Shown: positions 1 through 11,700 of the stretch, piece after piece
How positions within the stretch are numbered: position 1 is the first letter of the stretch
How the letters are laid out: each line of letters opens with the position of its first letter
Assembly (NCBI GenBank): GCA_033032175.1
Contig: CM065320.1
Coordinates: 13,969,413 to 14,033,412 of the forward strand
Length of the DNA: 64,000 bases
Direction of reading: 5' to 3'
DNA from: Saturnia japonica
Taxonomy: Eukaryota > Arthropoda > Insecta > Lepidoptera > Saturniidae
Notes under the pieces: model-generated
Databases searched by the model: none
Seen by the model: only the letters and a program-made list of their open reading frames with translations
Told to the model about the DNA's origin: nothing
Translations under genes and position numbers: made by a program

Positions 1-361
1 CTCACATTCTGATAATAAATATTTAAACCATTTAATTTAAGCTCTTTTGAAAATAGTAATTACACAAACAATACTTATACACATTATTATTGACAATATT
101 TTTATTGAATATAATGAACGGACTTGTGACTATATATACATAATACTCTAACGTATGTTTCAAAGGAACATGAGTTGACATATTTTCAAAATGAAAACTA
201 CATAAAAATTTTAAAATGATTAGCAAGAAAATAACATTATTGATAATACTATGAAGAGGTGATTTGCTTTTATAACAAATGTAATAAATAATAGGAATGC
301 AATTATAGCTTATTAACTTTTTGTAACAAAGTTTTTTACACAAGAAATATAAACAGAACAG
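1..361. other. AT-rich non-coding stretch, probably intron
   Basis: I see no supported gene here. The open frame on the minus strand at 32-343 is low-complexity AT-rich sequence rich in Ile, Tyr and Asn and resembles no protein family. The stretch lies upstream of the exon at 1430-1653 and beside the retroelement-type ORF at 362-1339, so it is probably intron sequence of the plus-strand gene, partly made of retroelement flank. Confidence 0.4.
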
Positions 362-1339
362 TCACTTAATTTTCTGGAGATCAGATTCTTTAGAAATACG
401 AATAATACCTGATTTATCATTTTTCCTCATCAGTATTTTACAGTCTCTAACCCAAAGATTGGAATAGTTATATAGCACTTTGAGTTCTCTGGCGCGTTTT
501 AATAACAGCTTATTTGCGGGTGTAAGGTGGTCATTCAAGTAAAGGTTGGAAGCAGCTCCGGGTATACCGATCTCCGCTGTCGTTAAACCACGACGAGCGC
601 GAACGGCTGCGATCAGCTGATCCTTACGGTGTCGCTGTGTGAACCGTACAATAATGGAAGGGTGACGTACAGCTAGCTTATTACCATCGGTTCCAAAGTT
701 GTTATAAGGTCGAACACGATGGATCGTGTCGAGATCTGTATCCAAGAGCGTAAAATCCACAACTCTGCATAAATCATTTAAAATATGATGCAAATTTTCA
801 CCACTGCGAGGGGGTACCCCTGATAACTCTATATTATTTTGTCGGGAGAACTGGTCTTGCATGCTATTTTCATATCTTAGCCCGAGTATTGTATCTTTTG
901 CATGATTTAATTCTTTTTGTATTACGGTCATCCCTTGAATTTTTTCTTCTACTAAAATCAGTCTACCTTCCATTCCTTTAAAACATGATTCTAAATCATT
1001 CCATTTTTTATTAAGATCTTGAATATTTTTATTTGTATTATGAATATCAGATTTTACTGTACTAAATTCTGTTTTCATTGTGTTAAAGTCCCCTCGGAAA
1101 CTTCTGATTTCTCTTAATAAATCTGCCAGCACTGAATTATCAACAGAAGGATTCTTGTAGGAAATACACCGCCACGCAGCCTTCTTCTCAACTCCCATCC
1201 TACGATAGACACTTTCAGAGATACCGGCACACACATAGTGGTAACGACCTTCACATTCCTTGCATAACACAAAATCGGAAACAGTTTCGTTACACTTCAA
1301 ACACAATGACATTTTATTATTATGTTGCAAACTATTCAC
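362..1339 (-). CDS. Retroelement-type ORF: PHD-like zinc finger, coiled coil and FP-like C-terminal domain
   Basis: Single-exon ORF of 325 codons; a second Met at codon 10 (position 1312) directly before the zinc finger is a likelier start. Residues about 13-58 carry paired Cys motifs (CLKC, CKEC, a His-Tyr-x-x-Cys step and a late WRC) in PHD-like spacing. Residues about 75-160 are a charged helical coiled coil. Residues about 165-325 resemble the C-terminal domain of baculovirus FP25K-like proteins (IELSGVP near the start, then Arg-rich and LYLNDHLTP-type segments). Proteins with this layout are abundant in lepidopteran genomes and behave like ORF1-type nucleic-acid-binding proteins of mobile elements. 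No reverse transcriptase or transposase ORF lies beside it, so it is either an orphan ORF1 or a retrocopy. It has no stops or frameshifts. Its role in the cell cannot be read from the sequence. Confidence 0.6.
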   Translation of the reverse strand: MNSLQHNNKMSLCLKCNETVSDFVLCKECEGRYHYVCAGISESVYRRMGVEKKAAWRCISYKNPSVDNSVLADLLREIRSFRGDFNTMKTEFSTVKSDIHNTNKNIQDLNKKWNDLESCFKGMEGRLILVEEKIQGMTVIQKELNHAKDTILGLRYENSMQDQFSRQNNIELSGVPPRSGENLHHILNDLCRVVDFTLLDTDLDTIHRVRPYNNFGTDGNKLAVRHPSIIVRFTQRHRKDQLIAAVRARRGLTTAEIGIPGAASNLYLNDHLTPANKLLLKRARELKVLYNYSNLWVRDCKILMRKNDKSGIIRISKESDLQKIK

Positions 1340-1429
1340 AATTCACCAATTTATATTATGTACTCTGATATACTTGAGTAATAATAACGTAAAATAATAA
1401 GTTAATAACTCAGAGGGTATCTATTTCAG

Positions 1430-1653
1430 AGCAATTGAGAGACAAGCGACCGTCCGCTACGGCGTTTGACGACGACCTTATTATAGATACAGTAAATGGT
1501 ACACTTTTAGCTGCAGAAGGTGCTAAAGGCCCAAAGCGCGAAGGGAATTGTGTAAACTTTGAACCAACTCCGGAAATGTATTCCAGAATGACAGCTGAAA
1601 AACTATACAATAAAAACGTAGATGATTTTACTAACACCCCTGACATTATATAA
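1430..1653 (+). CDS. Last coding exon of an unrecognised gene (C-terminal 74 codons)
   Basis: A clean acceptor (pyrimidine tract then cag) ends at 1429. The open frame then runs from LRDKRPSATAFDDDLI to the stop at 1651-1653. The end of the protein is acidic and Asn-rich (NVDDFTNTPDII). A consensus AATAAA follows 24 nt after the stop. Base composition is clearly more coding-like than the flanks. The exon begins with two bases of a split codon, so an upstream exon must exist to the left, outside the window or hidden in 1-1429. I do not recognise the family: there is no membrane segment, zinc motif or known domain in these 74 residues. An antisense frame at 1410-1646 is a shadow of this exon. 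Confidence 0.6.
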
Positions 1654-1676
1654 CATTAACAAATATGTATAACCAT

Positions 1677-1682
1677 AATAAA
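1677..1682 (+). terminator. Polyadenylation signal AATAAA
   Basis: Consensus hexamer 24 nt after the stop codon of the unrecognised plus-strand gene. Its spacing is ordinary for a very short 3' UTR. Confidence 0.5.
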
Positions 1683-4600
1683 AATTATATACGTACTAGT
1701 AAGTAGGTATAAAATTGTATTACATAATAAATGTACATAATTTGTATTATTTTAAAAAGTAGTAAGTTGATTAAAATATGAATCACTTATAGTAATGTTT
1801 TTTTTTTCATTTGGTGGCCCAACCTTAAGGAATATGCCTACCCCAGGCTAGCTAGTAATAGTACATAGTGTAAACTAAGGACTATAACAGATTTTTATTT
1901 TTTTTACTTTTACGAGATTTTTAGCAACTCTGGTACGAGAAAATACATTCGCCATCTGGCAACCCTGTGAGAGAGCAAAATCAGTCGGCTTTTGTTCTTG
2001 CCAACTTAACGGACACAACTTGGCTGCGTTCCGTTTTACAAAACTTTATGGTTGGTCATTTTTTTAGTAATTATTTTTTTCCACTACAAAAAGTAATGCA
2101 AAAGTAGCATTTTGAGATAAGTAACACGCGAGTAACAGGGTCAAAAGTATTGCAAAAGGTTACAAAAGTAACGCAATAGCAACGCTGAGGGATGCATCAA
2201 TACGAGTACATACATACATACTTTTCTTTCGGGACCAAGTACTTTTAGCATCGATTCTTTGTAAATGCGTACCGAGTAGGTATCGGTGAAAAGTACTCGG
2301 TCGTACCTGATTACAATTTCACAAAATTGGTTTATAATTTTCAGTTCTTTTTCTTTTTTGCAGTGGCACCTTTATAATCATTAAGCGTGCGATATACACA
2401 CATAATTTGAACAATCTCTGGTTGGAAGAAATTTACCTATCATTTTTATAGTACTTACAGTGTAACAGCCGTTTTCAAGAACTTTTCTATCCGTTGTTTC
2501 AGTTACTAAATCTATCTTTTTGTACTTAATTTAGTTTCGAAAACCTATTTATGGATAGTATTTTGTATCTAAATTTAACCACATTTTGTAGCATAAATAG
2601 GTATGTAGATACTTCTTTTTAGTTATAGATAGTTATTACTTAGTACAATTATGTACTAATCGGGGATATTGCTATCAGATATGTTATTGAAAACAGCCGA
2701 AAGACGTCATATCACGTTTGTACATTATATTTATAACAGAACCTATTGGAAGAATGGAAGTTATCAAAGCTATAGAAATGCCATGGAGCAGTTATATGGT
2801 ACGCGAGGCAAGCGATTAATATAGAGAAATGAATAAGTCAAGAGTCAGCTGACGGGTCCTAGTTGGAATGTAAAAAAAACCATATTAAAAAAAATGATTA
2901 TTAATAATCACCCTTCTTCTTAATAACTTGTCAACTAGTCCTCTTTATTGAAAAACATTACTGCCATTATCAAGTGAATATAGTGTTCTGTCTTAGAACG
3001 AATTCATTATCCCAACAAAATGGTGGATCCCTTGTTAGAACTTTCTAGGGAGTTTTTGTGGCACATCAAAATGTATGCTTCCGGTTTATATTTATAATCC
3101 ATTACACATGCACAAGCTATATCACACAAAACGCTACAAGTATTACATGATATAGTGTCTAAAACCTAAGTTAATGGATCTATACTACTATAATTAAGCT
3201 GAAGAGTTTCTTTGTTTGGTTGAACGCGCTAATCTGAGGAACTACTTCTTCGAATGGAAATTTTTTTTTCTTAGATATGCCATTGATCGAAGAAGACCTA
3301 TAGGCTATATAACATCACGCTACAACCAATAGAAGCGAAAAATCAATGAAAAATGTTGCAAAAACGGGGAAGGATTATTGCTTTTGAGTGCTTCCATTGC
3401 GTACGCTGCGTAAATGCTTAAAGTTACTCAACAATCATGTGTGACGGAATTTTGACGTGACAACGTCTTATAAATTGGTTTGCCAGGTGACACTTCAAGA
3501 AACTGCGTTACGCTCCGCTCACGTTATGCGCTCACAATGAGAGCGAGTGAGAGGCACGCGTCCCTTCCACTCGGGCATGGTTAGCCCGCCTAAGAGCGAG
3601 AGAGACAGACATAAAGTCGTTGTCACGTAAAACTTTCGCCCGTATACCGACTTTACAGGCAACCAATTTTTTTCTCTTAAAAAGTTCTAAAAAATGTCCG
3701 TTGTAGCAATTGGCTATCTTTTAAAGTTGACTCAATATAACCTTTTTTATGGTAATAAAATTTGTTCTAAAATAATGCATTATTTGCGAAGGTGTTTCTA
3801 TAAACATGGTATTAACATTATTGTAATAGAATATTCATCACAAGTATTTAATTTTGAACAAAATTTTCATTGACATCGATTGATTTCAATAAATATCTTA
3901 GAAGATATCACAGTTTTAAAATAACTCCGCAGCAAAGTAAAGGAAGTTTCAGCTACTTTAGAATTGTATTATAGGTGCCTACGACCCAATCTTTCTAACC
4001 CTGTCTATCTCTCATATGACGCAGACGAAGATGCGTGAGTCAGTTAGTTAAAAATAAAAACTAAAAACCACAACATGTCATTTTAAGATCCCACCAAAAA
4101 CTTCAATCGCCCGTATATATCACCCATAAATATCGTTATTTATAATTAAATAATGAGTTGCTTTTTAATGTAATATTTTATTTTTGTGTTCAAAAGGATT
4201 GTAATACAAGTAATGGAACGCACCACCCGCGCCTTTGGAACTACATATTTACGCAGTGTATAATAATTTTTAGCTGTGCCCTATGGTTTCACCCGTGTTA
4301 ATTTTATACGACAAACACCGCATGCCAGTGCACCCGTGTAGCCTATCATAATTGTTCTTCCCACAAATACAAATCATTTCAATTTTTCATTATCTCCTAA
4401 ACTATGTGCCCAAATAACATGCAAAAGAGCTAAATTAAACTTCATAAAATTGTCTTTATGATGAAGTAACTCTTGTTCGTAAGGATTAATATACCATGTA
4501 TAAAATATTTATCTTAAATCACTTTTTAATGTTAAACCATTTTTTGTTATATATCAGCTTAATATGGCTTATGTATAAGAGATAGGCATATGCTATTCCG

Positions 4601-5507
4601 GACTATTTTAAAGATGTACTAAGGCCTAATATTTTTGTACATGTATTTACGTACAACAAAAATTATCGCATGCATGCGAATAAAGCAGTTCGGGAGAGTT
4701 TGTTTTCCGACTTACTTAACAAAAATCAATATTAAAGGCTAGTTAGGACGTGTATCTTGATGCTAAATAAGCTGTACTATTCCTTGTAAATCATGCTATC
4801 GTATACAAAAAGAATTTTTCAAATCAGACTGATAGTTCCAGAGATTAGCGTATGTAAACCAACAAACATAAAAACACTTCGGCTTTGTTATATTCGGATA
4901 CATATAATATATGGTATAGATAATACTTTTAAAAGTTTAAAGAATATTCCTAGTTTGAAAACCAAACTTCGAGGATAAAAGGTCGTAAAATAATATGAAA
5001 AAAATATATTTATTAATATATTTATAATATTAATATTCTTTACTTTTTATTCAACCCTATTATACAACAAAATTTGGTACAAAAATTGGCATTCTCCCTT
5101 ATTGACAATATTTTTTGTCTTTTTATTGAAATATGTTAATTTAAATTTATTAAGAAATTTATGATTGTAAATATTCCAGGTTTTAATTCTATTTCTCAAG
5201 AAAATATGAAAAAATCGATTATTAAAAAAAAACGATTGTTTTTTGATCAAAAATTGATAATAAATTAATTGTTTTTTTAATTTTAATAATTGTTTTTTTT
5301 TAAATCAGTTTTTTTTATAAGTTCACATCCCTAGGTCCGAGTAGCAAGGCGCGATGCTGTCCCATACCCTGCTAGCTGCGTTGAAAGAGCGCTATGCGCC
5401 ATCACATTTAGATTTTAACATACCCGGTGCGGCGCAGTAAACTGAGTTGGCGGAATTGCGCGGTGTAGCGCAGTGTTACCCATGTCTAACGCCCTTAAGG
5501 ATTTTCG
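1683..5507. other. Intergenic region, repeat-bearing
   Basis: I see no coding sequence with splice sites or homology in this stretch between the polyadenylation signal at 1677 and the WDR19 promoter. It holds dispersed repeat pieces: part of an inverted copy of the repeat at 20838/58268 (about 3001-3070), a GC-richer block (3480-3640) with GAGAG-type runs, and a member of a roughly 600-700 bp family (4265-4975). Positions 5000-5330 are a strongly AT-rich block with many A and T runs. The ORFs at 4793-4978 and 5047-5250 are chance reading frames in repeat or AT-rich DNA. Confidence 0.5.
4265..4975 (+). repeat. Dispersed repeat family A, copy 1
   Basis: Shares a long diverged match with inverted copies at 15235-15860 and 45420-45960. 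Landmarks in common are a block with GGTTTCACC..GTTAATTTTAT near one end, TTTCATTATCTCCTAAA, a TATAAGAGATAGGCATATG-like block, and CTACTATTCC..TCGTATACAAAAAGA near the other end. The opposite end has CTTCGGCTTT. No ORF is preserved. It looks like a non-autonomous element or the tail of a LINE. Confidence 0.55.
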
Positions 5508-5520
5508 GTTGCTAGGCAAC
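5508..5520 (+). promoter_or_regulatory. X-box, RFX transcription factor site in the WDR19 promoter
   Basis: The 13-mer GTTGCTAGGCAAC is two inverted half-sites (GTTGCT and GGCAAC) with a single-base spacer, fitting the RFX/DAF-19 X-box consensus with almost no mismatch. It lies about 200 bp upstream of the WDR19 start codon at 5721. RFX factors switch on intraflagellar transport genes in ciliated sensory neurons of insects and nematodes, so site and downstream gene agree. The surrounding 5340-5560 is GC-richer than its flanks, as expected of a promoter. No TATA box is evident. Confidence 0.75.
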
Positions 5521-5720
5521 GGTGTGAATTCTCTCTGTAATTTGAGGAGAGTACCAGTAAAAATCTTTGGTAAAATTATAACAAATTACAATAGTGCGCC
5601 CTCTTTGAACAAAAGTAAGAAAGGAAATACAAGAATATGCACTATGAATACATTATTATTGTCTTGATATCTTTATAGATATCTTACATTTAATTGTCAT
5701 GTACAATACGTAACGAAGAT

Positions 5721-5735
5721 ATGACTACACCAAAA
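5721..5735 (+). CDS. WDR19: WDR19 coding exon 1 (15-nt microexon, MTTPK)
   Basis: Five codons, MTTPK, directly followed by the strong donor GTAAGT, in phase 0 with exon 2 ([10 protein letters not shown]). This start is chosen because it gives an N-terminus of the right length ahead of the conserved Leu-Tyr-Ser-Leu-Glu block, ends at a consensus donor, and lies 200 bp after the X-box. No other ATG followed by a phase-0 donor was found between the X-box and exon 2. Confidence 0.75.
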
Positions 5736-8700
5736 GTAAGTTATGAAACCTGTTAACCCAGAATAAAAACCAATTTTCTTATGGTTTACTATACTTAGTA
5801 ATTTTCGATCTATTGGTGCAGTTTAGTAATTTTTTCATAGGAAGCTTGTTGTGTGTGTGTGTGAATAGAACAACATTAGGCAAGTCCGACCTAATTAAAA
5901 AAAAAACTAAGTACGTAATTGTTAAGCTCAACAACTGTTAAGATACCCAGAGCCAGTGTGGCTCTGGGGTAGAGCGAAAGGAGTAGTTGTTCTAGGTGCC
6001 AGCTGGCAAGGAGTTCAGTTCCAAAATCCAAATGACAATTTCAAGCAAAAATATTATAATTAACTGAAATCATCACAAGATAATCTGTAACTTGATAATG
6101 GCAGTAAGAATCTTTAATAGGTAGGATCGGTTAGCAAAAAGAAAAAGAAACATTGTTTCATTTGAAAAACAGAATAATATCATCCTAGTGAAAACACAGC
6201 CTTAGTTTGACCTCACATTTACATCATATGTGTCATATACATAAATTTTACGTAAATGATGTGAGGGTTATGTCAAATATAGGTAATATGTTCTATGGGA
6301 TGTTTTTTCAAAAGTACTTGTAGTAATATTTTATGTTAGCTGTTGAATGAAAAATCAAATAAGTCTCAATAGGAAATTAATTAGAATTAATAATATATAT
6401 CAATAATTATTTATTTTCAGTTGTTGTACTCCTTAGAACAGCCACATGGATTAGGTGAGCTGTATTTTGTGTGGCAAAAGAGTGAATCACATTCACTACT
6501 GGCCACAACAGGCACTGATGCTACTATTGCTATACATGACAGGACCGGACAACTGTTGGAACGGACGAAGCTTCAAGGGTTAATACTGTTATTTATTGAT
6601 ATGAAGCTTCAACATTTTAGAAACTGTTTTTTTAATAGTAATATGTTAAAATAATTATTTGTTATATTTATACAATTAATAAAATTGAAGTGTCTGTTTG
6701 TAATGTCAAAATAACAGTTTTTTACTAAATGCATATGAAAGTATATACAATACCTTTAACAAAAAACCCAATTATGGAAGTGTGAAGATGGCTCTTCCCA
6801 CAGTGTGTAATATCGTAGATTAGCACTCATGAATTTGGACCATGGAAAGAGGCTTGTCCATGGTAAAACAGATGCATCCCATTGCAAGCTCAAATTGAAA
6901 ATATCCTATTAATGTAATTTATTATCTAAATAATGGGGATATTTACAGTTTCGTTTATAGGTAGTTGTGTATATATATTGATTGACTCTTGTTGTTCATG
7001 GACATTCCTCAAGAGTGATTTTATTTTGATATGTTCTATATTAAATGCCATTTGATAGATTTGATTTGATGAGCTGTTGTCTGAGATGAACGAACACGCA
7101 CCGTTGTATATGGAAGAGCCTCTGTGCTGTGCGTGCCTGTCTGTGCTCATCGTCTGTGTGTGGTAAGGGGGCGTTCAAGTATTACGTAACACAATTTTTT
7201 AATATTTTTGACCCTCCCTTCCCAACATGTAACGCGCCACCATGTTGGGTGCCATGTAAGCCCAAGTCAGTAAGTCAGCATGAGAGCTTTTATCGGCCAA
7301 GAACAGCTGATGATGCAAATCTCCCTGTTTTAACGACATTACAGTAGGAACTAACTTTAACAACACTAACTACAGCTATGTGCTTCTGCGTACACACTAA
7401 CGAATACTGACAACGAAAACAAAATAAAAATGACGTACAATACAGTTGCGGGATTCCCTGTAAAACATAAACGAAAAGGGTTGCTATCTTGGGAAATTTT
7501 AATTGTCTAGTTATATATTTAAAAAAAAAAAAAACAGTGTTTACGTAACCGTGTTTGTTCAAACCCTCCTCCCGCCCTTGTATTGCATCGTAACGTTTTA
7601 CAAGATCCCACCTTCCTCCAAATTGTGTTACATACATAATATTTGAACGTCCCATCTAAACATCAAAACTTCTTATACTATTTCCCACATTCATATAAGA
7701 ATTATTATACAAACTTTAATTTCAGGCTCTGTGCTGATATGGAATGGGACAATGATGGAGATTATCTAGCTGTGATAACACCAAATAGTAATGCGGTCTT
7801 ATTATGGGAGTGTCACACAAACAAGAGAGTCAACATTGAAACTGGCCTCAGGGAAGTGCCTTCTTGTATCGCCTGGGCGTATGGCGAGCCGTTATTGGCT
7901 GTCGGAACGCATAAAGGAAATTTGGCGTTATATAATCACCATACCACTAAGTATGTAATCTTTTTTTACTGGTAAAAACATTAAGTGTTTTCTTGATGTT
8001 TTTATTTTGTCTCTAAAAATGGCTGAATATAAAGAATACTGCATAGCGATTTCTAAGAATCTAATGCTGCTGAAAGTCTGAGCTGAGTTTGAGTAATAGG
8101 TGCTTTTAAAGTAACTTAGCTCACGTTTTTTTATACTATTTTGGTTTATTGCTTGACTGCAATCTCACTTAAACTAAGTGACTATGTGGCCTACGCCTGG
8201 TAATACGTCAAGCCTAAAGGACTGGTGTTCCAAGAGTAGCGGAAAACTGGGATGAATGGAAAATAGTGACTATGGTCTGCTATGATCATTCTGAATGGGA
8301 CTATGTTGTTTCGTTTAATAAATATTAATTTTTTTCATTATACATAAGTGTGATTTCTATTCAGTAAATTAATATATTTATGGAGAGCCAAGAAAAGTAA
8401 TTTAATGACATGATGTTTATGTCTACCACTTAATAGTACTTTTATTTTAGAAGGATACCTATAATAGGTAAACACGCAAAGAAAATAACTTGTGCAGCTT
8501 GGAATAAAGACAGCATTTTAGTGCTGGCTTCTGAAGATAAGAGTCTCTCAATCAACAACTCGGATGGAGACACTTTAAGAATGATTTCTTTAAGGGATGT
8601 GCCTAATAATTTACAGTTTTCTGAGATGAAGACCGATGAGAGGGTGGCTGGAGAAAATACGGTACGAAAACTTGTCTGTACTAAGCACTTGAGAGTGAGC

Positions 8701-11700
8701 CCTTTTAGAAATAAATCTTCTATCATAAATTTTGTATTAGTTTGTGGTTCTTACATAATTAATAAACATGTAGTTTGTGGTATTTTTTGTATAATCTATG
8801 TATATATAAGTTTTAGTTCTGCTAGGCTTCTGTCTAGATGTTTTCACCAATATCATTCAAATCCGGTGAAGCTGTAAAAAATCCGTCTGAGGCTTTCAGA
8901 GCTCTTATGGGTAACAGTACCTATAGTCAGATCGAAAATAATTGAAAAAATTTTAAACCAACCACTTTTTTTTAAGTCGCTTATATTTTTTTTTATTTCT
9001 TTATTATTTCGTAATTTTTGGTTTTCTTAAATGCACTAGAATTTGACAAGGGTTTTGACATATTTTCTCTTTGACACCACACCCGTAGCTCGTATCAATA
9101 TGCCAGGCTGTTACACGTATTCGTCCATATCTCGAAAACTATTGAACCGATTTTGGTATTCTGACTGGTGCAGGTCCGTCAGAATACCAACTCTGCACTG
9201 ATTCAGTGTACGAATTATGCTGAGACTAGACTTGTTTATTCCCGTTCGGCACTTTACTTATTATTATTACATATTTTTTAGTTGTGTTGTTTTTATAATT
9301 TGAATTTATTGATGCCTTGTGTGATGAATTAATAATTTTTTTATTTTTTTCTATTTTCTATAAAACTTGCACTTTTCCCTTAGTTGAAGTAAATGCAAGC
9401 TAATATAAAAAATAATCCTAAACCGATTAATAGTTTCGGAGAAATGCGTGGACAAACATACAAACATACATGTATACACCTGTAAAATTTTGTATATTTG
9501 ATTAGAATGCTCTGATAGATTGCCATATGTGAATATATTGCAGTTCCAAGAATAATACATACATACAAATAGGTTGAATTGATAATCTCCTTTTTTTGAA
9601 GTTGGTATATCCAATAATATTACATACATGCAAATAGGTCGAATTGATAATCTCCTTTTTTTTAAGTTGGTTCGAATTGATAATCTCCTTTTTTTGAAGT
9701 TGGTTAAATTCAATAATATTACATACATGCAAATCGGTCGAATTGATAATCTCCTTTTTTTGAAGTTGGTTAAATCCAATAATATCACATACATGCAAAT
9801 AGGTCGAATTGATAATCTCCTTTTTTTGAAGTTGGTTAAATTTAATAATACAAGGTGTCCAGAAAGGGTATCGGGTATTTGTTTTCGCGCCATATTCGAA
9901 ACGGGGCGTCTAAAGGGTGCTGGGAGGAGTTCGTGGCGTCCGCCATTTTGTGGAGTTTTAGTCACGATGGAACAGTACTCGGGGACGCATCGCGCATTTT
10001 GCGTACGAGCGTATTATCGTAATGGTGATTCAATAGTGACTGCTCAACGTCTCTATCGTGCGGAATATCGTACACGCCACGCGCCAAGTGACGATAGCAT
10101 TAGGAAATGGATCAGGATGTTCGAGAATACAGATGCGACAGTTAAAATTCAAAACTCTGGTCATCCTCGTTCAGTTCGCGATGAAGAAACAATTGAAGAA
10201 GTTGAGGCGTCGGTTCGTCAAAATCCGTCTTTATCCATCCGAAAGCGAAGCCAAGCGTTGAACATCAAAAAATCGTCTTTACATTCGATTTTAAAGAAAG
10301 ACTTACATCTAAAAGCCTATAAAATTCAATTGGTTCAAGAATTGAAGGATACGGACTATGCTAATCGACTGAATTTTGCGAACGAAATGCTGCAGCGATT
10401 TAACAACTTTAACAACATACTGTTCAGAGACGAAGCAAATTTTCACCTGAATGGTCATGTTAATAAGCAGAATTGTCGGTACTGGGCAGTGGAGAATCCG
10501 AGACGAAAGCATGAACGACCCCTGCATAGCCCAAAGGTCGTTGTTTGGGCCGCTATGTCTGCTAAAGGCATAATTGGTCCTTATTTTCATGAAGATCAAC
10601 GAGGCCGAGCAATTAATGTGAATAGTGACCGTTATTGCGATATGTTGCGAAATTTTTTGGTCCCAGAGTTGCAGGAGTTTGCAGATTTCAACTCAAGAAC
10701 GTGGTTCCAGCAAGATGGGGCCACTTGCCATACCTCAAATGACTCAATGGAAGTTGTTAACGAATTATTCCCTAATAAAGTCATTTCGCGAAGGGGTAAC
10801 ATCAACTGGCCTCCCAGAAGCCCCGACCTTAGCCCGCTTGACTATTTTGCATGGGGATACCTTAAAAGTAAGGTTTATCAAAACAATCCGACGAATCTAA
10901 CCCAGTTAAAGCAAAACATCAGGTCAGAAATGGCAGCAATATCGATAGCTATGTGTCAACGTGTTATCGCCAATCTTCGTTTCCGTTTAGAAGAGTGCCA
11001 GCAACGTAACGGTCATCATTTGGATAACATCATCTTTTCCAAATAATTCTCCAATTCATATGCTAATAATAAACAATAAACTTTTTTATTGCATACAAAT
11101 AATTTTTGTTTCATTGAGCTTACAAATACCCGATACCCTTTCTGGACACCTTGTATTACATACATGCAAATAGGTCGAATTGATAATCTCCTTTTTTTTA
11201 AGTTGGTTAAATCCAATAATATTACATACATGCAAATAGGTCGAATTGATAATCTTCTTTTTTTAAGTTGGTTAAAAATAACAATCTCCAATAACCAATA
11301 TGTGTAACAAAAAAAATTGGAACAATATTTTTACAACATAATTGTTGAACATTATACAAAGCATGAATATATTGAAAAGTCAAAAATGCCTATTTTTCCG
11401 AGCGGCCATTTGTATGGTAAGCTCTATTTATATATTTAAAAAAAAATGGTGTATGGTGTACCAAAAACAAGTAAATCTATTGACTTGCTGATTTATTCAC
11501 CATATAAACTAGGCAATCCGTATGGCTATGTTGAACAATTTAGAAATTTGGTGAAAGTCAATTTAACACCTTATATGGTGGAAAAGCTAACTAACATGTA
11601 TTTGATAAACTTTACATGTTAGTCAATTAGACTTTCCACCATCAATATAATTAATTATAAAGTATAACATTATATTTGGAATTGTATGCATTATTTTCAG

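Noticed and set aside
5473..5667. ORF starting MLPMSNALKD near the X-box
   Set aside because: It has no homology, does not end at a donor in phase with WDR19 exon 2, and overlaps the promoter motif.
9561..9850. Regularly spaced repeats that might suggest a CRISPR array
   Set aside because: The units are contiguous, diverged, about 65 bp and without unique spacers, in an animal genome. It is a minisatellite.
9628..9966. In-frame N-terminal extension of the DD41D transposase with repeated [13 protein letters not shown] units
   Set aside because: It is translation of the minisatellite and the terminal repeat. The family-like protein starts at the Met at 9967.
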